Assembly (NCBI GenBank): GCA_910589415.1
Contig: OU342635.1
Location: 8,742,001-8,806,000, forward strand
Source: Malachius bipustulatus
Lineage: Eukaryota; Arthropoda; Insecta; Coleoptera; Melyridae
DNA: 64,000 nt
Reading direction: 5' to 3'
The notes under the pieces are model-generated. The model ran no database searches. It was not told the DNA's origin and worked only from the letters and a program-made list of their open reading frames with translations. The stretch's first letter is position 1, and each line of letters starts with the position of its first letter. Shown here in pieces: positions 10,617 through 22,830 of the stretch. A program made the position numbers and the translations under genes.

Positions 10617-11789
10617 CAGGGTGTCGCTAAAAGGTACCACCAACAAACACTCTAGGCACAGATTCCCGAGTACAAAAGATGCCGATTTAACTTAAATTAT
10701 CTATTTCCAAAAAGGCACCCTTTTCAAGATACAACCCTTAAAAGTGGGTCAAACAAGAACACGTTTTCCAGGATAAGTAAAAAACGGTTTAACTGAGAAA
10801 CTTAAAAATTGCACCACCTAGGTACTACTATTGTTAAAAGCAGTAAACTGACCTAGTTTTATAAACATTGACATACAGGATGTTCCTGTTTTTTAGGTCA
10901 CTACTCACTTTTTACTCTAGAACTTTTTTATCCGCACGCCACTGATTGATTCTGTATTTTTTATATAAAGCCTAAAGTATTACTAAACTTTTTTCTTTTT
11001 TATAAAAGTTTGGTATCTTGCATCGTTTTCCCGTAATTAATTTTTTATGATGGACCTTCACTACTGAAAACGTATTTTTGTAAAAGTCTTTTTTTTTAGT
11101 TCAAAAATTTTTTCAACAACAACGTTCTCCACAGACTCCTGGCTTAAGAGTATGCCAATTTATCCGCTATTATTTATGTCTTAAATGGCCCGCTTTTCAA
11201 AATACAGCCATTTAAAGAGAATCTCGACCGAATACACATTTTTCAAAATAAGTAAAAAATGAATTAAATGGAAAACTTTAGTTCTACCGCCTGCTACGAT
11301 TTTATCTGAGGGCAAAAAATGTGAATAAAATCTTTTCTGTCAAATAAAAATTATTATTTTAATTAAAATAAAACTTTCGCACAAATACGTTTTCGGGGTG
11401 TTAGTCCATCAATAAAAATGAATTGTGGGAAAACCATGCAAGCAATGCAAGACAGCAAAAAGTTTACTAATACTTAAGCCTTTGGATTAAACATACAGAA
11501 TCAACCAGTGGCATGCGGATCAAAAAGTTCCGGAGTACAAAGTGAGGAGTGACATAAAGCACGGGAACACCCTGTTTGTCAATGCTTCTAAAACTACGCC
11601 AGTCTATTGCTCTTAACAATAGTGGTAGGCGGTGCAATTTTCAAGTATCTCAGTTAATCCATTTTTGACTTATTCTGGAAAACGTATTTTAGGTTATGAC
11701 CCCCTTTTAAGTGCTGTTCTTGAAAAGGGTGCTTTTTGTACTCGGGAATCTGTGGTAGAGCGTTGGTGGTACCTTTTAGCGACACCCTG
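10617..11789. mobile_element. TA-flanked long-inverted-repeat element with internal end copy
   Basis: Both ends read CAGGGTGTCGCTAAAAGGTA on the inward strand, with TA outside (10615-10616 and 11790-11791). The arms remain recognisably inverted for about 480 bp each at moderate identity, including a shared CCGCACGCCACTG/CCGCATGCCACTG box. The central spacer at about 11130-11310 is a third, diverged copy of the left terminal region in direct orientation (CAGACTCCTGGCTTAAGAGT, then CTTTTCAAAATACAGCC and AAAATAAGTAAAAAATG). No transposase frame is present. Confidence 0.85.
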
Positions 11790-12089
11790 TATTTACAGGA
11801 CATACTTAATTTAATTACTTAGTTTTAAAATACTCAATTTCACTTGTCATTTCTACAAATTATAGAATGGCTATTATAATCATACCCACACTAGCTGCAA
11901 AAAACTCGCTTTGGATGTCGACAGCTGACATTCTCGCGAGTCAAGAGGCATTTCTGGATATTCTGTTAGAACATGGATAACTGGCCAGAAACACCTCTCT
12001 CTTTGAAATGTATTAGAATGATTAATATATTGACGTCATTGGGTGAAAAAATGTTCTGTTTTAATTTTTTGATATGGCAAATTTTAGGT

Positions 12090-12240
12090 TTTCTTGTGTT
12101 TATTTTTTCTATACAGAATGACATGAAAAACAATATGGCAGCAATAAAAAAACAAAAGTTGACTAAGAAAATCCCATATGTAAGGATCTAGTCGACTTTG
12201 AGTATTTTGAATCAAGCAGCTCTCCTCGCTCGCAATTAGG
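12090..12240 (+). mobile_element. Fragment related to the 9751-10484 palindrome
   Basis: GACATGAAAAACAATATGGC through CTAGTCGACTTTGAGTATTT resembles 10120-10230 (GACATAAAGAAG to CTAGTCGGCTTTGAAAATTT). The similarity is interrupted and no terminus is visible, so it is a decayed fragment. Confidence 0.35.
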
Positions 12241-14370
12241 TGGGTATATTACTCGTATAATGGTATAAAAACACACATTTTTTCTAGTTCTATTAAATAA
12301 ATATTATCGCATCACCGAGTATTATTATAATTGTGCATGATTAATTAACTGGTAATTTTCACCCACTGGTACGACTCATACTCGCAAAGCTATGTAGGTA
12401 TGAGAATATAATTATTGCAAAAGTTAATAAGGTTATTAAATGCAAATAATTACTGAGAAGTGATTAATAATTAATCTTATTGCATAATTAGTAGATTTCC
12501 CAAAGAGCTGCGGTTTATAAGCATATTAATATTTCCACATTATGTGGTTTTCCAGTATCCAGTGCCACTACCAGGCATTATCAATCTGGGATAAGTTAAA
12601 TTAAAATAGACCGTAGAGGAGGAAATTGTGAATTATTTATGAGAATTTATTTATCTCTCTATACTTTGTCTAATGTATTATTATTTATATAATTGGGTTT
12701 GAAAATGCTTGCGTTAATCGTTAATTGCTTGCAATGCAATCCGATTATTTATTTATGCGACTTTAAAATCGATTAACCTTATACCTAAGTGAATGTTCCA
12801 CGTTGATTTTTTAAACTTTGAAATTATCCTGGCGCGAGAAAATCGACCCTGCTCCACCTTTTCACGCGGTCCACAATGATTGACGATTCTTTGCCCTTAA
12901 TATAATTTGAAATAGAAAGGGTTATTTTATAATGCGCCACCCCCCACCCCATCCCACTGCTGCTACTCCCTAACCCTAATAATAGAAGGTCCTCGAAAAG
13001 TGAATATTTTATTAGAGCCTGACCCAAAGAGAGGAAGATGGGTTTAATTTTTTGTGATTATTACTCACGTATTCGTGCATAAACCAATCAAATCAAAACT
13101 TGTCATACTAGTCACGTGTTACTAATTATAAGCGATAACAGCACCAGCACTATGAGAGACATTACTGCTTTAATTACACGGTGCAGCGTTGTCATTCATG
13201 TTCTATAACGTTGACAAAATACAAACAACAATGAAATTATTATTTTAGGTAGTTTTATATGCAACATTTTATCAAGACTTGAATCTGTTGTCAAAACGTA
13301 ACAACCCTCGCGCTAACGCGCTCGAGTTGTTACTAGACTAATTATCGATAATTTCCCAAACACTCGTGCAATTACTTATGATTATAACTGATGATGCCTG
13401 GTTGTTGAGTTGAATTGAGTTGTCACAAAAATCACAAAATACCTAAGTCAATATTTCTGACCTTTAGTATTAAAGCTTATTGCCTCCTTTAGTATTTAGA
13501 CAGTCCTTGTTTGAATTAAAAAATCCCGTTATGTTGTCAAGAGTTTCCCTGCTGACAAGTCCCGAGGACCGAGCTGTCCAAATATCACACCACACGAGAA
13601 GGCTTCTCGTTCTTTTTCGTTAAAAAAAGAAAAAACCAAAATAACTTGGAGGTACTTTTTCAGTAGTACCTCTAGAAGCGGTATGTTTACATTCCCGTCC
13701 CCAGAGCAGAGATGCAGTGGCAATTTTGCAATTCAGCTGGTTGGTATGAAGAACCCACAACAATTCCTTGTTGGTGCTATTTTGGATCCGTAACTCTGGG
13801 GGGAATAAAGTTACTATGAGCCAAAACCCCCTGTGATGCAATGGGTGTCTGTAGCTGTCGAACACCCCCTCGACCACTCACCCATTAACGAGCACAATCA
13901 TATCTTGGATTGGGAAGGTTTTAATAGTACTGATACCTCATCCACGCAGTCGAGCAGTTAAGCCCAGCTCCCGTGCCCTTGGTGTCACTATCATGAGACT
14001 GACAGAAAGATGGCACTTACCTCGACTGAGCGAACAAAGGAGTTACTCAGCTGCTATTATACATGATAAATAAAACATTTAAAAATTGAACGGGTGGTCT
14101 GTTCTTGATTTTACTAAGGAATAAGGATATTCTAACTATCACCAGACTGCTGCCCTTCTTTAAAGCCTTGTCCCTACCAGGCCGACAACTAGAGCCGAAT
14201 CGAATGGTGCCGTACGATAGCACCGCCGTACGTCGCGATACGCAACCGACAGCGCTTCTTCTTCATCGACAATAAAACGAAGATAACCTGACCCGGCAGT
14301 ACTTCTCCAGTAGTTCCTGTAGAGGGATGTATGTTTAGAGGAATGTATCTCCATCTGCTAAAAGTCTATG
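12241..14370. other. Gene-free stretch
   Basis: The stretch is mostly AT-rich single-copy DNA. 13300-13345 has the hairpin-like CCTCGCGCTAACGCGCTCGAG inside matching GTAACAAC/GTTGTTAC flanks. The small frames at 12824-13027, 13529-13877 and 14160-14354 show no domains, so no gene is supported. Confidence 0.45.
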
Positions 14371-14895
14371 GAGCGAGCTTCTGTAAAATTTCCACAAAGT
14401 AACGATTACTTCGAGGTACCTAACATGATTATTAGTTATTGATGCGGGAACGTGAAATTGTATCCTGATTTACTACTGCAAAGGAACTTATTTCGTATAG
14501 TAATTATAACGAACAACTTTGTAGTAAAAATGACTATGAAGTAATTATAACTTCAACGAGTTGGAATCGAAATTATAGTCACGGTTACTGTACTCGAGTA
14601 ACAATTATTATTACCATTCTAATGAACGGTGAGTAAGGAGGGGACTAATTTGGTATTACCAGAGCGAAAGGAGCGAGCATTTGTAAAATTTCCACAAAGT
14701 AACGATTACTTTGAGGTACCCAACATGATTATGAGTTATTGATGCGGGAACGTAAAATTGTATCCTGGTTTACTACTGCGAAGGAACTTTGTAGTAATTA
14801 TAACGAAACTTTGTAGTAAAAATTACTATGAAGTAATTATAACTTCAACGAGCTGGAATCGAAATTATAGTCATGGTTACTGTACTAAAGTAATA
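14371..14895 (+). repeat. Direct duplication of ~230 bp
   Basis: Copy 1 (14371 to about 14602) and copy 2 (14671 to about 14895) both start GGAGCGAGC followed by TGTAAAATTTCCACAAAGT and stay closely similar to GGTTACTGTACT. The offset is 300 bp, with an unrelated spacer of about 70 bp. Copy 2 has lost a short stretch around 14780. There is no coding content. Confidence 0.85.
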
Positions 14896-16452
14896 TAAGG
14901 TCTATAAAAGTGATCAAAAATCAGTTTCTTTTTTAAGAATTGTCGTGGCTGTTTTGAGTTTACTTGACATTTGTTCAGCAAATGATTTAAAGTGTTCAAC
15001 GCATCCACATTTCATTCTTTTCATTATTTTTATAACGTATCATGATCATGTCTATCTTGATCGCAGAGAATTGTTTCTTTCATTCATCGATTATGGTAGG
15101 AACACTCGGCGGCCTCCTCCAGCTCATATTTGTTCCTTCTATTTATCCTGTAAAGTTGGGTAAGTTTGAAAAAAGATGGTATTATTATTAATAGCGTACC
15201 GAGGTTTGCGGTAAATTTGTTTTTTTTTTATTAAATTTGTTTCAAAAAACAAATTTACGTCATGTTAAAGTAATTTTTTTGCTCGAATCTACTGTACCTA
15301 TATGTAGAATTGTTATTAGCGAGATTTTTGTTTATTTTTATAAAAAAATCAATTTAGCAGACTCTTTGATGTGCTTGGTTTCAGAAGTCTAAAATTACTT
15401 TTAAATTTATTCAACATAAAAAATTCTTTTCACCACTTCACCATCAGCTTGAGCTGAAGGAAATTTCAGCGTCGTTCTTGCCGGTTCCGTTATTATTTCC
15501 TCGCTAGAAGAAATTTAACGAAGAAAAGTGCCAACATCGGGCTCATTACATATTTAAAAGAACAGGAGCGGTTTCTCCGATCGGCTCTTAAAGAGAGCCC
15601 GAAATCCATTAGTCATTATTAAGAGGTTAACAATTCCAAGTCATCATCCAAGAATACAGCAGAGCGACTGCTCTAATAAATAATTTATTAAATCCATTTC
15701 TAATCGCTTGCTGATTTCTAAATTCGAAATGCGTTTTACGTAACGATATTTATTAATTAAGACCGATTGTTATCGATGTAGACGATCTTGGATTAAGGCT
15801 TTATTGAGGAGTCATTAAGGAGCGAAATCTGCCAAAAATCCAATTGCAAAATGCTCATTATTCTAACTAGCTACAATTACAATTATTATTCTTAATTAGA
15901 AATTGTAATTATGTACTATTCGTTCTCTATATAGGTATGTACGATCGATATCTTTCTATACTCTTCGCTGGTACCCGCTGAAGTGTTCTATAAAAATTAT
16001 AATAATCGTTACTCATTTCCTTAGTGATTACTTAGGTACAAGTCCTATAATATCATATCTCCCGATATAAAAAATTAATTAACAGTAGTTAATCTAAGGA
16101 AATTTGATCTACAATTTACAGCAGGGAACAGGGCGTATGTAGTTCATCACTTAAGTATGTCGAGTGGAAGAATGGAAGTTAATTCTGGAGATAAAAAATT
16201 GAAAATTAATATAGGAACATAAATTTTTATTAAATTAATGTTTTATAGGTACAAGCACAAACAATAAATAATTTGGTAGTAAAGTGGCGAAAAAAATTGA
16301 TTATTTTTCGATACAAATCCATTAATCGATTCTTAGAACCCAAATCGGTAAAAATAAATAATAAATTAGTTCGTCTAGATCTTTTTGTCTTGCCAGTTAG
16401 TGTCATCATCGCTGGTGATAGGTTTCTGTGATATCATATCATTTTCCACACT
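14896..16452. other. Gene-free AT-rich stretch
   Basis: No gene is visible. A short hairpin is formed by GTAAATTTGTTTTTT near 15210 and AAAAAACAAATTTAC near 15243. The remainder is single-copy AT-rich DNA. Confidence 0.45.
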
Positions 16453-17180
16453 GGACCAGGAGTAGTTATCCTCTCTTCTATTTATACGTCCCTACCATCG
16501 GAATCTTGTCTCAAACACAGTCTCGGCAACAATCTCATGACGCACACACCTGCATTCGCGAGTTCCGGTCCAGCGATGAAGAACCTAGCCGACATCCTGG
16601 ACCAGGAGTAGTTTCATGTCTTCTGTTTATACGCCCCAACAATTGGAATTTTGTCTCAAATACGGTCTCGGCAACAATCTTATGACGCACACACCTGCAT
16701 TCGCGAGTTCCGGTCCAGCAATGAAGAACCTAGCCGACATCCTGGACCAGGAGTGGTTTCATGTCTTCTGTTTATACGTCCCAATAATCGGAATCTTTTC
16801 TGAAACACAGTCTCGGCAACAATCTTATGACGCACACACCTGCATTCGCGAGTTTTCGGTCCAGCGATGAAGAACCTAGCCGATATCCTGGACCAGGAGT
16901 ACTTTCTTGTCTTCTGTTTATACGTCCCAACAATTGAATTTTGTCTCAAACACAGTCTCGGCAACAATCTTATGACGCACACGCACCTGCATTCGCGAGT
17001 TCCGGTCCAGCAATGAAGAACCTAGCCGACATCCTGGACCAGGAGTAGTTTCATGTCTTCTGTTTATACGTCCCAACAATCGGAATCTTGTCCCAAACGC
17101 AGTCTCGGCAACAATCTTGTGGAGCCTACACCTGCGACCGAGCTCACGTCCAGCGACTAACCGACATCGGAGAGACGCTT
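16453..17180 (+). repeat. 146-bp tandem repeat array, five units
   Basis: GGACCAGGAG occurs at 16453, 16599, 16744, 16890 and 17036, giving spacings of 146, 145, 146 and 146 bp. Each unit contains TCTGTTTATACGTCCCAACA, CAGTCTCGGCAACAATCT and CACCTGCATTCGCGAGTTCC. Units are highly similar and GC-richer than the surroundings. Overlapping open frames on both strands are a by-product of the repeat and disagree in frame from unit to unit. Confidence 0.92.
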
Positions 17181-17470
17181 CAGCGGAGGGAAGCCAAACC
17201 AAACTGGAAAACTGCTCCCTGAAAAAGGCGACCTAACGCTGGACAATGAATTCGGTGAAGGGTAGGCGATCCGAGATAACCGACGTTGAGGAGGGTGGAC
17301 CTAAACAGGAAAACACCTCAACATCAACCGATCTGATCTGGAGAGCCCATCACCAACTGGGAAACTCCCCCCGGGAGAAGCGATCTGAATGTATGGCTGC
17401 GGAAATAAGGGTGACTCCCGACATTGATAACAAAACTGAAGATTCTGTTGCCTCTTTGAGCTTCTAGGCT
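17181..17470 (+). repeat. Diverged continuation of the 146-bp array
   Basis: Two loosely similar segments follow the array: AACCGACATCGGAGAG with AACTGGAAAACTGCTCCCTG, then AACCGACGTTGAGGAG with AACTGGGAAACTCCCCCCGG. They may be old units or part of the element that seeded the array. The 73-codon frame here has no recognisable domain. Confidence 0.3.
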
Positions 17471-20099
17471 ATCGGGTCACTCTGAGCGAACCTCTGACGT
17501 ATTCGTTTCGGATCTTACCCAGACGTGTTAACCCAGCGGTGTATCTTCATTATTTCAGCTGCATTCTGCTGCAAATTAGTGCTGAAATTCCTCCTGAAAA
17601 TGTGCAAAGTCTCTGCAATTTAATATTTCACAGCATTGTCAAATTAACTTAACAGATTGTGGAAAGCGAATTTTCTAGTTTGCAAAAAAATTGAAAAATG
17701 AAAAGTGCAAAGTTGCAAAGTTTTTTTGGTGACTGGGTCCTGGGTCCCTGGTCTAAGAAAAAATTATGTTGAATGCCTGTGAAGCATTTTTATGTCACAT
17801 AACACTCAGTTGAAAATAATAGACTGGCAGGGAAGTGTACGTAAATCTACCTTTCAAGTTAAAACAAGGCAGTTATGAAGTGTGATCGTGCTATTTCATT
17901 TACGGTTTCAACGCGTTTGGTATATGAAGGTGTTCGATGCGGTAATTTCCTAATTCCTATATCTGATCAGTTGTGATTGGCTCTAACTGGTGATTTCACA
18001 GGCTGAGCTGTGATGTAGACTTCAATGCTTGAGTATGCAATATATCATTATTAAACTGAAATCAGCAGGATATTGAACTTGTTGTTCAACAGTCGTCGAG
18101 GAATACATTTTTCTAAATTCACTAATCAATGTCCAAGCTTCAACTTTTTACCTTTTAAATTTCCCTCTACATTGCCTGTGGGTGTTCGTGGGTAAACAAA
18201 AATTACAGGAAACTTTGAAATGTACAGTCGTAACAACGAACAAGCTACAATAGTTGTTAGTAGTTTATAATATTATAATACATATAGGTAGATACACACA
18301 TATTGAATATTTTCCACTAGTTACGCGGTGACATATTCATGTATTATTAAAGGATTTGTTCCAGTTAAAATTTAAATGCAAGTTGATAAGTTTAAACTAC
18401 CCATTCGAGCGCCGTTCGTATGTAATAACTATAACTACCAGCACCAGAGCGATAATAAAACATTTTAGCAGATACGTAGGTATTACTATTATTACAGAAA
18501 GCAGCTAAAAGTGGTTCTGGTTTTAATGAATCATAAGCGCTATACTGTGTGCAGTTCTGTCACACTGGATCATTTTCAAGACTGTCCATAAAATCTTTTA
18601 TTAAAGCATGATTCATATTGCCAAGCCTAATTAACATAAGTTATAATAGCGCATGGGAGGAAATTGTAATTATTACACTTATTATTTATGTTACCGCATG
18701 CTGCTAGCCGGAGGAAACCTACCTAGGGGAGATATACTCATCGCACCAAGTAATGTTCATAAAAGAATCCGAACTGATGTGTAGAGTAGAAATTACTTAC
18801 TCAAGTACTCGTTGAATCAAACAATGAGCGATTATCATTTCATCATTGACTCACTAGTCTTGTTCAAAAATCTGACTCTATTTATTATAACTGAGTCAAC
18901 TGAATCAACAAGATGTTTCAGAAGTTTAAGAGAAGTTTAATAAGAAGAAGAAGTTTAAGAAAAAATTTAAGTTTAAACTTCTTAACAAGATTCTAAGTAG
19001 TCAGACTCAGAGTTACTATAGCAAGTTTGTGATTTTCAATCGTTTAATGTTCACTACCTACCTAAAAGTCAAAACAAGCTTAATGTAGGTTATAGGACAG
19101 CTATCGCTAATATTTTCCATGCAATAAAGGTTTTAATGCCTATTTTAATTTTTCGACAAGAATCACCGCCCTCCCCCCACTGTTTCTTAGCAATTCTTCT
19201 TTTTTTATCACCTTTTAGGTCATCTGATTCCCCTAAGGAATTTTCCGTCAGTAATTGATAGCCTTCCTCAGAAGTCAAAGGACTCCCTGCTCAGAGACCC
19301 GAGAGTAAACGGCTTTCCACAAATGGGAAATTCCACAATAGAAGCGCAAAATTAAGAGCACAAGGCTCCCCAGTGCCAGTAGGTTTCTGCGAAATAGTAA
19401 GCGTCGAATGTCGCTTTGGTATGGGATCTATGGAATTAGATATAGTTAGAAGAATGAATTTTTGCGAACTTTGAAAGAACACCCTGTTACAAAGCACGCG
19501 ATTTACGGCGATATTTAAACGAAAAATAAAAGTCCTTCCTAAATTCTACAACAGTTCAAAATTTCGTGTTAAATTAAAATACCTGAAAGATAAACCTGCG
19601 AGATCCTTTAAAAATGTTTATTTCTGGTAAGAATTGTCAAAAAATTTCCTATTTATACAGGATTATGTTTTCAGTAACCCACGAACTCGGAGCATGCTGT
19701 ACGTTTTTGATAAAATTCACTTTTTAAGAGTACCTATAGTAAATTTTCTTACCGCAGTACTGTAAGTTTCTCTTTTCCAAAGATATCACCATTTTTGTAA
19801 AAATAAATTTTTATTTTCTAAGGTGAGCTGAAACGACTTGACCGATTTTACTCAAATGAAATACCCTACCACTACTTGTGTATTTCTTACTCCCATCAAA
19901 AATTCACCCCCCTATTACATGGAGAGTATGCACCTTCTATTGAAGGTCTCGGGAATTTCCTCAGATTTTCCAGCTTGCTATTAATATGTCACACTTTTAT
20001 TTGTTAAAAATAATTAGGGTCTAAATTAAAGTAATTATAATCGAGTGCCTTAATTTTAAGAAGCAAGCGTACCAAAAATGTATTAACTCGTATGAGTTT
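17471..20099. other. Gene-free stretch
   Basis: The DNA is AT-rich. 18900-18985 is an AAGTTTAAG-rich simple stretch. 19280-19495 is GC-richer and ends in AACACCCTGTTA, which resembles a mariner-type right terminus, but no left partner was found. No gene is supported. Confidence 0.4.
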
Positions 20100-20859
20100 C
20101 TTGATATAGGCATCAGCCAAACTCTGTAGACTTGCCCTGTATATAAACTGTCTCTTTTCAAACTGTTTATTAACTTGTAAATTAACTTGTCTAGACTTAG
20201 TTCAGGGATCAAGAAATGGTACAAGAACTGTACTAAATTAAATGTTGTAGCGTTGCTCATCTATAATAGGTACCTAAGATTTGAAGTCCTTTTGCCTGTT
20301 TAAACTGTTAAATGTGAACTTATTTTTTCAGAAACCCGAAAATTTTTGGTTTCCGCTATCTAAATTTTAGATAGTTGCACGACGTAAGAATATTTTTATG
20401 ACTTTTGTATCCTAGAGCCAATTTTCGAAGTTATAGATTGAACCCTGTGTAATCTGTTTGAACTGTTTGGCTAATTAATTTAAATAACGCGCTATAAAAG
20501 CCCTGTAGGCTGTTTGCTTCTTTAAACTGTTAAATTTTTGTCTAGAATTAACTGAAAGATCAATAAATAGTACAAAAACTGTATTAAGTGTTATTGAGTT
20601 GCCCATGTAGGCAAACTCTGCAGTCCATTTGCCTGTTTAAACTGTTAAATTTCAAGATTTTTTTTTCAAAAACCCGAAAATGTTTAGTTTTCAGTGTCTA
20701 AATTTCAGATAGTTGCACGACGCAAAAATAACTTATCACTTTTGTGTCCTATTATTAGAGTCAATTTTCGAAGTTATAGATTGAACAGTGTGTAATCTGT
20801 TGAAACTGTTTCCATTTTGTCAGTATTCAAGGAATACTCTGTGATTTGTTCAAATTAAG

Positions 20860-21422
20860 GGTAAATATATACATCCGCGTCTCCTAAGTTTCATCAATTT
20901 TTTCGGGACCGAGAAGCGAAATAGGGGTGCTGGGTGGGTAAGAAGCTAAAAACAGCCATTGCAAACTAATATTAAGGTCACAACTAAGGTCTCTTTGACA
21001 TTTCGAATTTCTATTTTTTCTTCACTTTCAGGGCAAGGAATATCTTCGAGATTAGCAGTAGTACGGTTTTCATTTTGAATTTTGAATTTATTTTGCATTT
21101 ATATTCCAAAAATCGTAACATCAATCCCTGTGGTCTTTTCACGATATGAAAAAGCGGATATAAATCAAGTACGTGACTGTATAAGTTTCAAAGCGCTTGG
21201 CATTGTTCTCAAGTGGTTACATCCGAAAGTCGGGGTATTTAATCATCGCATCTGCCAGGTCCGTACTTTCATTGCACTCTCAAAATCGTTTTTTTATGCC
21301 GTTTTTTTGCCTTCCCTTTCATTTGCAAAGCAAATACCTTCCTGGTGTTACTATAGGTATGTCCTCCACCCCTATATAGGTGCCATAGTGAAACTGTAGG
21401 AGCCGCGGATGTATATAATGAC
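20860..21422. mobile_element. MITE-like element with 9-bp target duplication
   Basis: The element interrupts a tandem unit. Its ends share TATACATCCGCG(T/G)CTCCTA in inverted orientation (near 20868 and 21403). CAAATTAAG flanks it on both sides (20851-20859 and 21423-21431) and occurs once at the matching point of an uninterrupted sister unit near 22455. A 9-bp duplication suggests a MULE-type or similar transposase rather than mariner. The 105-codon frame inside has no recognisable domain. Confidence 0.75.
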
Positions 21423-21690
21423 CAAATTAAGTACTTATATTTGACTAATTATGTTAAATAAAGCGCTAGCTCTGTAGGCTGTTTGCATCTTTAAAATGGT
21501 TATTAACTTATAAATTTTTGTCTAGAATTAGCTCAAAAATCAAGAAATGGTACAAAAACTGTATTAAGTGTTATTGAGCTGCCCATGTAGGCACACTCTG
21601 CAGTTCATTTGTCTGTTTAAACTGTTAGATTTCAAGATTTTTTTCAAGAACTCCGAAAATGTTTGCGTTCCACTATCCAAATTTTAGATA

Positions 21691-22094
21691 TAGTAGGATT
21701 AACTTTAAAAAGTCAGATGTGACGTCACACTAACCGTCCGAATTAATATTTTTAATTTCACCAGAAAATGTCAAACAGTTAATTGTCAAGTTGTGAACGA
21801 GCGTGAATTATTGAAGGAATCATTCAAACAATGAATTGAAACGCTTACGTCAGTTTGAGAGCCACTGACAACTACATAAAATTTATTCACGTAATGACAT
21901 TCTATCCTCTGTGTTGTGCATTTAATTCTCATTCAAAACCAATGTTGACGTATAATTATTTATGCGGGATGGAGTGTTTAGACAAACTGGACGGTTACTA
22001 TAAAAACCACGTATATGAAACAAAGTAAATCGAACTATCAAAAGGATGTGTATTCTTAATCGATACGTATGACTTTTTAGACTTTATTAGACTA
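21691..22094. mobile_element. 404-bp MITE with TA target duplication
   Basis: Sister units read AGATAGTTGCACG without interruption. Here AGATA is followed by 404 bp and then TAGTTGCACG, so TA is the target duplication (21689-21690 and 22095-22096). The ends TAGTAGGATTAACTTTAAAA and TAGTCTAATAAAGTCTAAAA (right end reverse complemented) form an imperfect inverted repeat. A CRE-like TGACGTCA lies near 21720. There is no coding capacity. Confidence 0.8.
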
Positions 22095-22830
22095 TAGTTG
22101 CACGTTGCAAAAATAACTTTTATTAGTTTCGTTTCGTAGAGTAAATCTGCATGTGTAATCTGTTTGAGCTGTTTCCTTAAATTTGGCTAATTAATTTAAA
22201 TAATGCGCTATAAAAGCTCTGTAGGCTGTTTGCTTCTTTAAACTGTTTATTACCTTATAAATTTTTGTCTGGAATTTGCTCAAAGATCAATAAAAGTACA
22301 AAAACTGTATTAAGTGTTATTGCATGAGTTGTCCATGTAGGCAAGCTCTGATTGCCTGTTTAAACTGTTAAGTTTACTTTTTTTTAAGGACTCTAATCTG
22401 TTTGAACTGTTTTCATTTTGTCAATATTCAAGTAATACTCTGTGATCTATTCAAATTAAGTAGGTACTTAAATTTAGCTAATTAATTCAAATCACGGGCT
22501 ATAAAAGCTCTGCAGGCTGTTTGCTTCTTTAAACTGTTTATTAACTTATACATTTTTGTCTGGAATTTGCTCAAAGATCAACAAATGGTACAAAAACTGT
22601 GTTAAGTGTTATTGAGCTGCACATGTAGGCAAACTCTGCAGTCCATTTGTCTGTTTAAACCGTTATATTTCAAGATTTTTTTCAAGATTTCCGAAAATGT
22701 TTGCGTTCCACTATCCAAATTTCAGGTAGTTGCAAGGTGCAAAAATAACTTTTAGGAGTTTCGTGTCGTAGAGTCAATTTTCGAAGCTATAGATTGAACC
22801 GTGTGTTTCCTCATTGACTCAAACAATGCT

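Larger units (their letters stand above)
20100..22830 (+). repeat. Degenerate tandem array of ~350-bp units
   Basis: The landmark GGCTGTTTGC(T/A)TCTTTAAA(A/C) recurs at 20508, 21477, 22224 and 22515. ATGGTACAAAAACTGT, GTTTAAACTGTTA and TTTTCGAAGTTATAGATTGA also recur in order, and a diverged unit lies around 20100-20450. Long gaps between landmarks are explained by two transposon insertions (20860-21422 and 21691-22094). After subtracting them, spacing falls to roughly 290-400 bp. The units are rich in TTTAAACTGTT and contain no open frame. Confidence 0.85.

Noticed and set aside
13915..13990. Possible 5S rRNA or tRNA-derived SINE (GTCGAGCAGTTAAGCCCAGC)
   Set aside because: The similarity is limited to a few bases around TTAAGC; no box A/C arrangement, terminator or folding partner could be identified.
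16428..17202. Several 70-100-codon frames on both strands
   Set aside because: They are produced by the 146-bp tandem repeat, whose period is not a multiple of three, so frames change between units.
19481..19497. AACACCCTGTTA as the right end of another mariner-type element
   Set aside because: No matching left terminus or inverted arm could be found within 3 kb.
21082..21399. 105-codon frame within the 20860-21422 element
   Set aside because: No transposase motif or other domain, and the element has MITE size.
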